From: SXOA01 sp051004015
Lineage (GTDB): Bacteria; Planctomycetota; Planctomycetia; Pirellulales; Pirellulaceae
NCBI GenBank assembly: GCA_051004015.1
Contig: JBPCKT010000053.1
Location: 67,860 to 131,859 of the forward strand
DNA length: 64,000 bases
Direction of reading: 5' to 3'
The translations under genes were made by a program, and so were the position numbers. Below the pieces are notes generated by a model that did not search any database, was not told the DNA's origin, and worked only from the letters and a program-made list of their open reading frames with translations. How positions within the stretch are numbered: position 1 is the first letter of the stretch; each line of letters begins with the position of its first letter. Below, in pieces: positions 42,524 through 51,430 of the stretch.

Positions 42524-42695
42524 AGGAAAAGCGAGGGTGATTATAGCGAATTCTCGTGCGGCTGGGGACGGGACGCGAGGGCTCCCGCGACCGCGTGGCC
42601 TTTCGCCATTGAACTCGTTGCGGAGTGCCATCGGCGGAGCGACAATCTACGCAGACAAGAAATCTCCAATCTGACATCCTCTCCCGGAGCCTCCC

Positions 42696-43919
42696 ATGTC
42701 CTCCCGCCGCGATTTTCTCGCCGCCTCTTCCACTCTGGCCGCCGCCGGTCTGCTCACGGCGATGCCCGAAACGACCAAAGGCTTCTATGCTGGCGAGACT
42801 CTCCGCGTCGGCTGCATTGGGACGGGGGGGCGGTGCCGGCGATTGATGGAGTCTCTGAAGACGATTCCCGGCGTGAAGATTACGGCCGTCTGCGATGTGT
42901 GGGACTATTCGCTGGACCTCGGCAAGAAGCTGGCGGAGCCCAGCGCCTTCGCCACGAAGCACTTTGAAGACCTGCTCGCCAAGAAGGAAATCGATGCCGT
43001 CGTCATCGGCTCCCCCGACCACTGGCACGTGCCGCTCACCGTCGCCGCCTGTGCCGCCGGCAAGGACGTGTATGTGGAAAAGCCGCTAACGCACGACCTT
43101 TCCGAAGGGGCCGCGGTCATTAAGGCCCAGAACGACCACAAGCGGATCGTGCAGGTCGGCATGCAGCAGCGATCCATGCCGCACATCCAGAAGGGATACG
43201 AGATCGTCAAGTCCGGCCAGCTCGGCAAAATTCACAAGGTCCATCTCACCTGGAACCGCAACTCCGACCGGGTGAAAAACACTAAACCCAGCGTCGATCC
43301 CAAGACCGTTGATTGGAAACGCTGGCTCGGCAGCGCACCCGACCAGCCGTTTGAACCCTATCGGCTGAGCAATGGCAGTTGGCGGTGGTTCTGGGATTTT
43401 GGCGGCGGCATCTTCACCGACCTGATGGTCCACTTCCTCGACGTGGTCCACTGGTATCTGGACCTCGACCATCCGACATCGGCGGTGAGCATCGGCGACC
43501 AGTTCATGTCCAAGGGGGTCTGGGAAACGCCGGACACCGTGCAGACGCTGATGCGCTATCCCGACCAGGAAACGCAGGTCTATTTCGAAGGAACCTTCGT
43601 CAGCGCCCGCAACGCGGCCATGGCGGAGTTCATGGGGACCGAAGCCACGCTCTACATCGATCGCGGGCGGTACGAAGTCATCCCCGAGCCCCGCAGCAAG
43701 CTGAAACCGAGCGAGCTGATCCTCGGCGACGGCCCCCGTGGCGCGGACTTCTACACCCAGCCCGACGGCGAGCTATTGCACCTCACCAACTGGGTCGATT
43801 CCATCCGCACCCGCAAACAGCCCCTCTGCCCCGCCGAAGCCGGCGTCAGCGCGGCCAGCGCGGCCCATCTGGCGAACATCGCGCTGAGGAGCAATCAGGT
43901 GGCGATGTGGAAAGATTGA
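42696..43919 (+). CDS. Tat-exported Gfo/Idh/MocA family oxidoreductase
   Basis: 407 residues from ATG 42696. SRRDFLAASSTLAAAGLLTA is a Tat signal. The NAD(P)-binding Rossmann start is GCIGTGGRC, followed by VIGSPDHWHVPLTVAACAAG and EKPLTHDLSEG (the EKP motif). The C-terminal sheet contains SWRWFWDFGGGIFTDLMVHF and HWYLDLDHPTSAVSIG. Planctomycetes encode dozens of such exported sugar oxidoreductases, thought to act on substituted polysaccharide units; the substrate is not predictable. Upstream divergent gap includes an interspersed 30-mer. Confidence 0.9.
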   Translation: MSSRRDFLAASSTLAAAGLLTAMPETTKGFYAGETLRVGCIGTGGRCRRLMESLKTIPGVKITAVCDVWDYSLDLGKKLAEPSAFATKHFEDLLAKKEIDAVVIGSPDHWHVPLTVAACAAGKDVYVEKPLTHDLSEGAAVIKAQNDHKRIVQVGMQQRSMPHIQKGYEIVKSGQLGKIHKVHLTWNRNSDRVKNTKPSVDPKTVDWKRWLGSAPDQPFEPYRLSNGSWRWFWDFGGGIFTDLMVHFLDVVHWYLDLDHPTSAVSIGDQFMSKGVWETPDTVQTLMRYPDQETQVYFEGTFVSARNAAMAEFMGTEATLYIDRGRYEVIPEPRSKLKPSELILGDGPRGADFYTQPDGELLHLTNWVDSIRTRKQPLCPAEAGVSAASAAHLANIALRSNQVAMWKD

Positions 43920-43943
43920 GAAAACGGGCATCGCCCCTAGGAA

Positions 43944-44174
43944 TCAAAGCAAAGCTACGAAATCATCGACGCTCAGGCCCGCTTGCCGCAGAATCGCGCG
44001 GAGAGTCCCCCGTTTGACTTCTTTCTCATTGGGAACCGTTACCCCCGTTGGAGGATTAAGTCGGTACAGAAAGACATGGCTCCCCTTGCCTCTCTTGGCG
44101 AGGATTTGGAATCCCGCTTTCACGAGTGCGCCGCAGACTTCGCTGCAGGACACCACCGGAAGATGCTTGCTCAT
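43944..44174 (-). CDS. hicA: HicA-family mRNA interferase toxin
   Basis: 76 residues from ATG 44174, with AGGAAGGAAG upstream. dsRBD-like HicA fold: VSCSEVCGALVKAGFQILAK, catalytic His in KRGKGSHVFLY, and the typical KEVKRGTLRAILRQAGLS. Slightly longer than many HicA proteins. Follows hicB by 54 bases, the usual hicBA order. It inhibits growth by cutting mRNA until bound by HicB. Confidence 0.9.
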   Translation of the reverse strand: MSKHLPVVSCSEVCGALVKAGFQILAKRGKGSHVFLYRLNPPTGVTVPNEKEVKRGTLRAILRQAGLSVDDFVALL

Positions 44175-44228
44175 GCTTCCTTCCTCGGCGTGCAGAGTCT
44201 ACCGGAGTCGCGATGGTAGAAAGAAGTC

Positions 44229-44438
44229 CTAAACTACGCAAACCAGCACGTCGAATTTTTCCTCGGGCACGGGAAAGCCAACTTCCCTCGCTCCAGCCTC
44301 CCAGACTTCGATTGCGTCGCGGATGTTGCTCAGTGCAGTTTCCTTGGTTTCTCCCTGGCTTACGCAACCGGGCAGGCTGGGGACTTCCACGACCCATCCT
44401 CCATCTTCGGAGTCTGGGAAAATGACGACTTGTCGCAT
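44229..44438 (-). CDS. hicB: HicB-family antitoxin
   Basis: 69 residues from ATG 44438 with GGAG nine bases upstream; the longer frame to 44525 is unsupported. The partial RNase-H-like HicB fold reads VVIFPDSEDGGWVVEVPSLPG then CVSQGETKETALSNIRDAIE. No C-terminal DNA-binding domain, so this is the short HicB form; autoregulation may rely on another mechanism. Paired with hicA downstream. Confidence 0.9.
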   Translation of the reverse strand: MRQVVIFPDSEDGGWVVEVPSLPGCVSQGETKETALSNIRDAIEVWEAGAREVGFPVPEEKFDVLVCVV

Positions 44439-44538
44439 TTGTTCGATTCTCCTTTTTACCTCTTCATCCCTCAGTTTAATCAACCGGAGCTTACAGGCAA
44501 CGATAGGGCACGCACCAGAAGACAATTACTTGAGACTG

Positions 44539-46011
44539 TTACTCATAGTCCCATTTGAGAATCCACGGATCATTCGTCCGCTTCTGGAACGCCTTGATCT
44601 TCCCCTTCAGTTCTTCCAGGAGTTTTTTCTGTGCCGGGTCGGCGGCCAGGTTTTTCACTTCGTCGGGATCGGCGGTCAGATCGTAGAGTTCGAACTGCGG
44701 GCGGTGGATGTACGCCTTGACCGTCCGCTTGCCGTAGGTGGTTTCGGGGCCATGTTGATAGACGTCCTGCCAGGTGGAGGCTTCCCACAAGTCGCTGGCG
44801 AAGGGGAAGGGCAAGGGATGGGCGATGTTCCAGATGAGCTTGTGCGTCCGCGTCCGGACCACTTTCATCGGATAGTACATCGTGATCTCGTGGAACGTGT
44901 GCGAGGCATAGACCTCTTCATACCCTTTCGCCTCTGGGTCGCGGAGCGCCGGCAAGAATGACTTTCCCTGCAACTGCGCAGCCACTGGCGGTTTCGCGAC
45001 TTTCTCCACAACCCCGGCAAACTCCAAGATCGTCGGCGTCAAATCCGCGTGACAGACCATCGCGTCACAAACCTCGCCTTCTTCAACCTTGAACTTTGAA
45101 CCTGGAACCTTGAACCCCTCGATCACCATCGGCACCTTCATCCCCGGCTCATACAAGTTCGTCTTGGCCCCCGGAAACGCAATCCCATGGTCGGACGTGA
45201 AGATGAGCAGCGTGTCGTCATAATGCCCGCTGTCTTTCAGAATCCGCACCAGTCGCCCCAGCCCCTGGTCAATCCGCGACACCGACTGGTAATACTGCGC
45301 TAATTCCTCGCGGCAGGCCTTGGAATCCGGCAGAAACGGCGGCACCAGAACGTCCTTCGGGTCGTACTTCACTTCCGTAATTCCCGGATAACCCTGCGGC
45401 CTGTTCCCGAACGGGTCCGCCTTTAACTCCCTCTCCCCTTGGGAGAGGGCCGGGGTGAGGGTCTTTCCTCCTCCCCCGCTCCGGTGTGGGTCCGCCGTGC
45501 AAAAATACAAGAAGAAGGGTTGCTCGCTCTTGGCCGCAATCAACTCGCGGCAGTTCTCGGCCATCTCGATAGGACTCCGGGCGTTCCCCGGCAAAGCCTG
45601 GCCGAATTTGTAGACCTCCTCCGGTCCGACGTGAAGTTTCCCAATCCGCGCAGTCCGGTATCCCGCCTCCGTCAGCCGCACCGGCAGGGACTTGATGTTG
45701 TCGTACGTGCGGAAGTGGTGATAGCTATGCTCGTGCCCATACTGGGCGTTCGCATGGTTATGAATCCCCGTCAAAATCACGCTCCGGCTGGCACTGCACG
45801 AAGCCGTCGTGCAGAAGGCGCTGGTCAGGCGGATGCCGTCCTTCGCCAGGGCATCCAGATGGGGGGTCTTGATCACCGTGTTCCCGTAGCAGCCGGCGTC
45901 GGGCCCCATGTCGTCGGTGACGAAGAGGATGATGTTGCGCTCGGCGGCACCGTCGCTGCCCGTAAAAATACTGGCCAATATGAGGGCATTAACGATAAGA
46001 CGGCCGTTCAT
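44539..46011 (-). CDS. Exported sulfatase
   Basis: 490 residues from ATG 46011. Signal peptide MNGRLIVNALILASIFTGSD. Sulfatase core: FVTDDMGPDAGCYGNTVIKT (Ca ligands), formylglycine site C72-S-A-S-R76, GIHNHANAQYGHEHSY, GKLHVGP, FTSDHGIAFPGAKTNLYEPG. Removes sulfate from polysaccharides or small esters; planctomycetes carry many. About residues 182-196 (TLTPALSQGERELKA) are the translation of a palindromic repeat, sitting between PHRSGG and DPFGNRPQGYPG. Whether the insertion lowers activity is unknown. Confidence 0.88.
   Translation of the reverse strand: MNGRLIVNALILASIFTGSDGAAERNIILFVTDDMGPDAGCYGNTVIKTPHLDALAKDGIRLTSAFCTTASCSASRSVILTGIHNHANAQYGHEHSYHHFRTYDNIKSLPVRLTEAGYRTARIGKLHVGPEEVYKFGQALPGNARSPIEMAENCRELIAAKSEQPFFLYFCTADPHRSGGGGKTLTPALSQGERELKADPFGNRPQGYPGITEVKYDPKDVLVPPFLPDSKACREELAQYYQSVSRIDQGLGRLVRILKDSGHYDDTLLIFTSDHGIAFPGAKTNLYEPGMKVPMVIEGFKVPGSKFKVEEGEVCDAMVCHADLTPTILEFAGVVEKVAKPPVAAQLQGKSFLPALRDPEAKGYEEVYASHTFHEITMYYPMKVVRTRTHKLIWNIAHPLPFPFASDLWEASTWQDVYQHGPETTYGKRTVKAYIHRPQFELYDLTADPDEVKNLAADPAQKKLLEELKGKIKAFQKRTNDPWILKWDYE
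45425..45467. repeat. Palindromic repeat inside the sulfatase gene, in frame
   Basis: CCCTCTCCC CTT GGGAGAGGG (45429-45449) is a perfect 9-bp stem, followed by CCGGGGTGAGGG. The sense read is the familiar LTPALSQGERE peptide seen when a widespread bacterial interspersed palindrome is translated. Confidence 0.88.
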
Positions 46012-46045
46012 GATTTTGCGCTTTCATCCACCAACACGACAGAGT

Positions 46046-47350
46046 CTACTTGGCCACACGGCAGCCGGGCAAGGCTTTCTGAAAGGCTGCAATCCCTTCC
46101 GGCGTCACGTCGGTTCGGTGCGCTTGCACGATTTTCAATTGGGGGAATCGCGAAAGCGCTTCGAGAGTTTTGTCGGTGATGCGCGTCCTGCTCGGCAGAG
46201 AGATCGTTTTGACCTTGGGTGGCAAAGTCAAGTTCGCAAATCCCGCATCGGTCATTTTGCTACTCCGCAAGTCCAGGTTTTCTACGTGGGACAAGTGTTG
46301 CAAATACTTCACATCATCATCCGTGATGGGACAGCCCAAGAGATTTACGTAACGAAGCTTGGGGAGCTCACGCAAATGGATAAAGCCGGGACCATGCACG
46401 CCGGTCATCACAACGTTGAGGTTTTCGAGAGTCCGCATCTGTCTCAAGTGCATAAGCCCCGCGTCAGTAATCTTAGTCGCGGCGAGATTGAGAGTGCGCA
46501 GCTCTGGCAGAGTGGACAAGTTTGCGAGTCCCTGATCGGTGACGCCGGTGCTCCCCAAGTCAAGCCACTTTAGCTTCTCCAATTTGGCGAGCGACAACGT
46601 ACATCGATCCGTGATCGGATTCCATGATAGATTCAACGATTGTAATTCAGGATGGTTGACGAAATGCGCCACTCCGGCATCCGTAATTTTCGCCTGTTGA
46701 AGCTGGAAATGTCGAAGTTGAGAAATTCTGTCGAGGTTGGCAATCCCTTGATCGTCGATCGTGGGGCCGGTCAGACTCAGGGACACGATGCCCGGCATCG
46801 TTCCAATGATGGCAAGATCCTCATTGCTCGTTTCTCCCGTCATCAGACAGATTTCCCGCATCGTTGGGCTCCCCTGGAGCTTTGCGAAGGCCGCTCGCTC
46901 AAACCATCCCTCTCCGTCCATCGAGAAACTGCGGAGTTTGCCGAATTGGCCTGCCGCCTGCCAGAACTCGTTACGCTCCTCGGGTGAAGGTCTCTTATCG
47001 GCGGAGATCGTGGCGAAATAGACTTCGCGGAAAAAATCTTCGCCGAGCCACTTTTGAAGAAATGGCGAACCAGCCGGTGCCGACGTTTTCTTGGGCCGCG
47101 ATTCCGCGCCGTCGGCATCTGTGTACTCATCGTAGTAACCAACGCCACCTCCGAGCGCCCGGATTGTCGCCACCGCCTTTGCCTGCCTCCTTGCTCGCTG
47201 CAAACGCCAGGCGAAGCCGCCCAAGAGAATACTGAGCAGCAGCATCGCAAGGAGGAGCGTTCGCAAGCTGAACTGGAACCATCGCCGGCGCGGTTTGGTA
47301 GGTGCGGGTTTTGGGGAAGAAACAGCGGCTGCGGAAGGAGCGGCAGTCAT
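46046..47350 (-). CDS. Membrane-anchored leucine-rich-repeat-like protein
   Basis: 434 residues from ATG 47350 (MTAAPSAAAV). A Pro/Ala stretch precedes the planctomycete anchor RRRWFQFSLRTLLLAMLLLS and a basic region (QRARRQAKAVATIRALGG). From about residue 130 LRR-like units follow: LDRISQLRHFQLQQAKITDA, LSTLPELRTLNLAATKITDA, LHLRELPKLRYVNLLGCPI. The unit period is about 24 residues. Such proteins are common and uncharacterised in planctomycetes. Downstream sulfatase starts 34 bases after this stop on the same strand. Confidence 0.82.
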   Translation of the reverse strand: MTAAPSAAAVSSPKPAPTKPRRRWFQFSLRTLLLAMLLLSILLGGFAWRLQRARRQAKAVATIRALGGGVGYYDEYTDADGAESRPKKTSAPAGSPFLQKWLGEDFFREVYFATISADKRPSPEERNEFWQAAGQFGKLRSFSMDGEGWFERAAFAKLQGSPTMREICLMTGETSNEDLAIIGTMPGIVSLSLTGPTIDDQGIANLDRISQLRHFQLQQAKITDAGVAHFVNHPELQSLNLSWNPITDRCTLSLAKLEKLKWLDLGSTGVTDQGLANLSTLPELRTLNLAATKITDAGLMHLRQMRTLENLNVVMTGVHGPGFIHLRELPKLRYVNLLGCPITDDDVKYLQHLSHVENLDLRSSKMTDAGFANLTLPPKVKTISLPSRTRITDKTLEALSRFPQLKIVQAHRTDVTPEGIAAFQKALPGCRVAK

Positions 47351-47378
47351 GGGAGCATTGTAGCGTCGGGGAAGTTCG

Positions 47379-47417
47379 CACGCCCACACAAAGCTGTGGG
47401 CGTGGCACCCAAGAATC
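47379..47417. repeat. Palindromic element family 2, copy 1
   Basis: CACGCCCAC ACAAAGCT GTGGGCGTG plus CACCCAAGAA; recurs inverted at 60748-60784 (arms CACGCCCAC / GTGGGCGTG there too). Located between the LRR and the membrane protein gene. Confidence 0.8.
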
Positions 47418-47440
47418 CTGTGGCCTCCATAAGTATCAAG

Positions 47441-49159
47441 TCATTCGCGGAGGGCCTCCGAGCCGCAGAAGGCCACGTTCACTTTCTCCAGCCAGCGGAC
47501 GGTCCAGGGCCAGAGGCCCATTTTGAGGAGGCTGATGAGGAAGGCGAGCGTGACGAGGGTGAGGCCGGCGGTGAGCCAGGGGAGGCCGTCCGCCAGGACT
47601 GTTTGGCCCAGGAGCAGGTACAGGTGCCGCAGGTGGGCCAGCAGGTTCGCGGTGAGCGTCAGGAAGGAAGCGCCGAGGGCGGGGACCTCTTTCTCCCGCT
47701 GCCAGAGGGCAATCGAAAAGAGAAGCAGCAAGGCGAGGTAGCTCGCCAGAGCGGATTGGGTCAGGCCGGGCATGACCCAGGGATAGATCACCGCGGCGGC
47801 GAATGCCAAGGCTGGGGCGATACGCCAGGCGAGTTGCCGCAGGAAGCGGGCGAGGTCGTCGTTGAAGATGGCCGCGATGGCGAGCAAGGCGAGGAGCGGC
47901 GCGTGCCATTGCCAGAACCACAGCCCGCTGCCGACCTGCGCGCCGGAATAGCGGGCCGCGGCGATGGCCATCAGGCCGCAGACGACGGCTCGCCAGGTGG
48001 ACTTGCGACTGACGGCGAGGGCAAGGACGCTGCCGACGACGAAGGCCAAAACGAGCGGCTGGGGTTGGGCGAGGGTTTGCCAGTCGAAGGTCTGGCTGCC
48101 GATGACCGAAGAGAGCAACGCCAGGCCGATGACGAAGACTTCGGCCACGGCAGCTTTCCGCAACCAGGCCCAGGCATAGAAGGCGAGCAGGCTCCAGACC
48201 GCCAGTTGCGGCGGCGAGCCGACGCTGCCGGCGAGCCCGCTGTAGAGCGATGCTTCCAGCTTCGTGCCTCCTTCCCCCGGAAAGCCGAGGATGAGACCGA
48301 GAAGAGGCAGTGCGAGGCCAAGACCTTGCGTGACGAGGTTCTCACGGGCCTTCCCCATTTCCAAAAGCAGCGCCGACCAGGCGAGCACAATGGGGAGCAG
48401 GAAGAACGGGCGGAAGCAGGGCTCCGTGCCGAGAATGGCCTCGAACGAGATGGTCACCCACCACGAGCGGATGACAAAGCCGAGCGTGAGGAACACGAAC
48501 AGCGACCAGGGATACAGCGGCCAGCGCCACGGCGTTCCGCTGGCCAGCTCTTCCCCCGATCGCGTGCGGGCCGCGGGGAGGAGCGTCAGCAGGGCCAGAG
48601 CCGAGAGCGTGGGAAAGCCGTAGATGGCCCAGGTGCGTGCCGAGTAGAGAGCGTAGTAACTGACCCAGGCGGTGGCGATGGGATGCAAGAAGAGCAGCCC
48701 GAGCATGGCGTAAAACGGCCAGCGATACTGAGTCGCCAGGCCGATGCGCAGGGTGCGGAGCAGGCTTTCACTGAGGCCAATCGAGAACAACAGCCCCGCG
48801 GACAAGAGACAGGTCCCCAGGAGCGGCGCTTCGAGCAGAACGACGTCGAGACTTGCCGAGAGCATAAAGAACAGCAGCACGATGACCAGCAGGATGGTGC
48901 GGGCATCTTCCCAGACGCTGCCGTAGCGGATGATGACCACGGCCATCCCCGCCAAGAGCGCCGTGTAGAGGACGAGCAGCAAAACCAACAGGCCGCTCGC
49001 CGCCAGGTTCGGCTCGCTCCCCAGGCATTGCTGCAAGCCGAACAGGACCAGGAACGTGCCGACGAGGTAGAAGGGATTTTGGGTGTAAGCAAACTTGAGG
49101 AGTGCGGAAAACCAATCCGCGGATGAAGTCGATGATGAAGCAGAGGATGAAGTTGTCAT
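47441..49159 (-). CDS. Large multi-pass membrane protein
   Basis: 572 residues from ATG 49159 (MTTSSSASSSTSSADWF); the frame extends to 49330 but that part is Ser/Pro shadow. About sixteen hydrophobic segments cover almost the whole length (for example YLVGTFLVLFGLQQCLGSE, LLVLLLVLYTALLAGMAVVI, FFLLPIVLAWSALLLEMGKA, LTLVTLAFLISLLKMGLWPW). Long polar loops are absent and no conserved charged motif stands out. Looks like a planctomycete DUF2339-like or permease-like protein but I do not recognise it. The region upstream (49160-49566) holds its promoter. Confidence 0.65.
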   Translation of the reverse strand: MTTSSSASSSTSSADWFSALLKFAYTQNPFYLVGTFLVLFGLQQCLGSEPNLAASGLLVLLLVLYTALLAGMAVVIIRYGSVWEDARTILLVIVLLFFMLSASLDVVLLEAPLLGTCLLSAGLLFSIGLSESLLRTLRIGLATQYRWPFYAMLGLLFLHPIATAWVSYYALYSARTWAIYGFPTLSALALLTLLPAARTRSGEELASGTPWRWPLYPWSLFVFLTLGFVIRSWWVTISFEAILGTEPCFRPFFLLPIVLAWSALLLEMGKARENLVTQGLGLALPLLGLILGFPGEGGTKLEASLYSGLAGSVGSPPQLAVWSLLAFYAWAWLRKAAVAEVFVIGLALLSSVIGSQTFDWQTLAQPQPLVLAFVVGSVLALAVSRKSTWRAVVCGLMAIAAARYSGAQVGSGLWFWQWHAPLLALLAIAAIFNDDLARFLRQLAWRIAPALAFAAAVIYPWVMPGLTQSALASYLALLLLFSIALWQREKEVPALGASFLTLTANLLAHLRHLYLLLGQTVLADGLPWLTAGLTLVTLAFLISLLKMGLWPWTVRWLEKVNVAFCGSEALRE

Positions 49160-49566
49160 AACAGGCCCTTTGACGAATGAAGGTGCGGGCAAATCGAATG
49201 ACCAAACCTCCCCCCGCGCAGCGGCTAGCGCAGCCGCCGGCAGACGGGAAAAACCGAGGGGGAGATTGGGTACCAAGCAAAGCGCGGGCGCAGAGAGCGC
49301 AGCCCGCTTATAAAAAAGCTGCGCAGCCAAAGAGCTAAGAAAGCGTCAGGCCCCGAAAGGAAAGAGAGAGAATATGAAAACCAGAATCAGACCCGAACGC
49401 ATCTACAGCCGACTGGCAACCCGATGAGCCAGCGCCGCTAACCGCGTGTTACATAGTCACCTCCCCGCTGGATGAGCTTGAAAGGGGAGTTAGATGAGAC
49501 AGCTTTAGTTGTAGCTCACGCGGGCTGAGGAAGTCAAATCTCCAGTGGTCGCCAACCTGCCGCCTC
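49160..49566. other. 407-bp intergenic region
   Basis: No gene. Two hairpins: CTCCCCC (49208-49214) with GGGGGAG (49258-49264), and CTCCCC (49461-49466) with GGGGAG (49484-49489). Both are on the leader side of the membrane protein gene and could act in transcription or RNA stability; no riboswitch family is recognised. Confidence 0.5.
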
Positions 49567-50148
49567 CTACTTCACCTTCAGGCTCAGCAGCAGTTCCTGA
49601 AACGCCTTCTCATTCTCCGCGATGGTCGCTTTCGGGCCATAGAACTTGATGAAGTAGTTGCCGGCGGCTTTGGTTTCGATGATGGCGGCGAGCATGCGGT
49701 AGTTCTCGCGGTTGACGGTCTTGCCGCCGGCGAAGGGGCCGGCGGGGGAATCCTTGTAGGTGCCGGAAATGTCGACGATGTGGACCGGGTGGCCGCCGAC
49801 GGTCTTCTTCTCCACCTTGGCCTTGTCCTTGGTGTCGCTGCCGTCGGGCTGGAGGAACTGGCCATACCAGCGGTCGATATTCGCCTTGACGTCGCCCCCC
49901 GCCCCCATGATGGTCAAACGGCCGGCGATTTCGTCCCCCTTGGCGGCCGGGGCTTCGAATTCCACTTCAATGATGTTGCTCTTGGGTTTTTTCTTCGTCC
50001 ACGCACCTGGAGCTTTGAAGGCCAGCTTGCCGTCCGCCACGGTGAAGGGTGTCGGTTCTTTTTTCTCCTCTTTTTTCTCTTCGGCAAAGGCGGGCAAGGA
50101 AAGACCAAGGAGGGCAGCGATCGAGAGGGTAGTAAAGAGCTTGGACAT
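49567..50148 (-). CDS. Exported hypothetical protein
   Basis: 193 residues from ATG 50148. Signal peptide MSKLFTTLSIAALLGLSLPAFAEE. The mature part begins with a Glu/Lys stretch and then a beta-rich region (LTIMGAGGDVKANIDRWYGQ, KVEKKTVGGHPVHIVDISGT, RMLAAIIETKAAGNYFIKFY) that resembles PsbP-type or DUF1795-like folds, but the match is loose. Downstream of and possibly cotranscribed with the M16 peptidase gene (49-base gap). Function unknown. Confidence 0.7.
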   Translation of the reverse strand: MSKLFTTLSIAALLGLSLPAFAEEKKEEKKEPTPFTVADGKLAFKAPGAWTKKKPKSNIIEVEFEAPAAKGDEIAGRLTIMGAGGDVKANIDRWYGQFLQPDGSDTKDKAKVEKKTVGGHPVHIVDISGTYKDSPAGPFAGGKTVNRENYRMLAAIIETKAAGNYFIKFYGPKATIAENEKAFQELLLSLKVK

Positions 50149-50197
50149 GGGAGGTTCCTGGTGAGTTGTGGGTGGGTGAGTGGATGGAGAAGGTGAA

Positions 50198-51430
50198 TTA
50201 TAACGTCAACTCCGTCAGCGGGCCCACCGCGACGGTCGTGTTCTCGGTGAGCGGATACTTCTTCAGCACCGCGGCAATGTCTTGCAGCGTCACTTTGCGA
50301 TACGCCTCCACCCCCTCCCGAATCGTCTTGTACTGCCGCCGCTGTACCCAGCCGTTGCCGACGGAGAACATGCGGCTGGACGGGCGTTCGGCGGAGAGAA
50401 CAATCTGGGCGCAGACCTTGTTCTTGGCTTGATTCAGCTCTTCTTCGGTGACGCCGTTTATCTGGGCGTCTTCCAACATCTCGCGGATGATGTGCAGGTT
50501 GCCAGCGGCCTCGTCGGGCTCGCAGGACATACCGGTCATGTAGATGCCGGAGCCCTGATACTCGGATACCCCAATGGAAGCCGATTCCGCCAGGCCGGTA
50601 TCAATCAGTTCCCAGAAGAAGCGGCTGCCGGTGTCGTCGCCCAGGATGGTGGCCAGCAGGCGGGCGGCGTAGCGGTCGTCGTCTTCCGCGCACGGGCCGG
50701 CGGCGATTTGAATCACATATTCTTGCACGGCCAGCGGCTTGTGCAGAATCACAAAGCCGGGATGCGGCCTGCCTCGCACGCTCACCCGCGCGGCCTCAAA
50801 CGGTTTCCATGAGCCGCAGTTTTTCTCGACCTCTTCGATGAGTTGGGCAAAGTCCACATTTCCGGCCGCGGCGAGCACGATGTTCCGCGGGCTGTAGCGA
50901 CGCTCAAAGTACTCCAGCATCTGCTCCCGCCGCAAATCGCCGACGCTCTTGGCCGTTCCCAGCACGCTCCGCCCCAGCGGGTGCGGTCCAAAGTGAGCCG
51001 CCATGCACTTCTCATGGGCTCCATAGGGCGGCTGGTCGTCGTACTTGGCAATCTCCTCCAGGATGACCTGCTTCTCGGTGTCAAAATCGTCCTGCCGCAG
51101 CGCCGGCCGCATCATGTCGGCGAGCAGATGCACAATCTTGGGCTGGTCCTCCGGCAGCGTGGTGGCGTAGTAAACCGTCTGTTCCTCGCTGGTGAACGCA
51201 TTGCTGCTGGAGCTCAATTCGTCGAGTTCCCGGTTCACATCGGCCGCACTCCTTCCGGCGGTTCCCTTGAAGACCATGTGCTCCAGGAAATGGCTCACCC
51301 CCGAGACCTCATCCCACTCATCGCGGGCCCCCGTCTTTACAAAGAACGCATACGAAGCCGAATACGCCTGCGGATTCACCTCCGCGACGATCTCCAAGCC
51401 GTTCCCGAGAGTCTGTGTCTGAAATTGCAT
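50198..51430 (-). CDS. M16 family zinc peptidase
   Basis: 410 residues from ATG 51430 (MQFQTQTLGNGLEIVAEVNP), the start expected from family alignments; ATG 51499 has a better upstream GAGAGG and would add 23 residues. The inverted zinc motif HxxEH is H47-F-L-E50-H51 and the third ligand lies in VILEEIAKY. Two pseudo-symmetric M16 halves are present. Pitrilysin-type peptidases degrade short peptides; the family also includes processing peptidases. Cytoplasmic or periplasmic location is open. Confidence 0.88.
   Translation of the reverse strand: MQFQTQTLGNGLEIVAEVNPQAYSASYAFFVKTGARDEWDEVSGVSHFLEHMVFKGTAGRSAADVNRELDELSSSSNAFTSEEQTVYYATTLPEDQPKIVHLLADMMRPALRQDDFDTEKQVILEEIAKYDDQPPYGAHEKCMAAHFGPHPLGRSVLGTAKSVGDLRREQMLEYFERRYSPRNIVLAAAGNVDFAQLIEEVEKNCGSWKPFEAARVSVRGRPHPGFVILHKPLAVQEYVIQIAAGPCAEDDDRYAARLLATILGDDTGSRFFWELIDTGLAESASIGVSEYQGSGIYMTGMSCEPDEAAGNLHIIREMLEDAQINGVTEEELNQAKNKVCAQIVLSAERPSSRMFSVGNGWVQRRQYKTIREGVEAYRKVTLQDIAAVLKKYPLTENTTVAVGPLTELTL

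Noticed and set aside
47054..49126. 690-residue plus-strand open frame
   Set aside because: Gly/Glu/Arg/Gln-rich antisense shadow of the large membrane protein gene on the minus strand.
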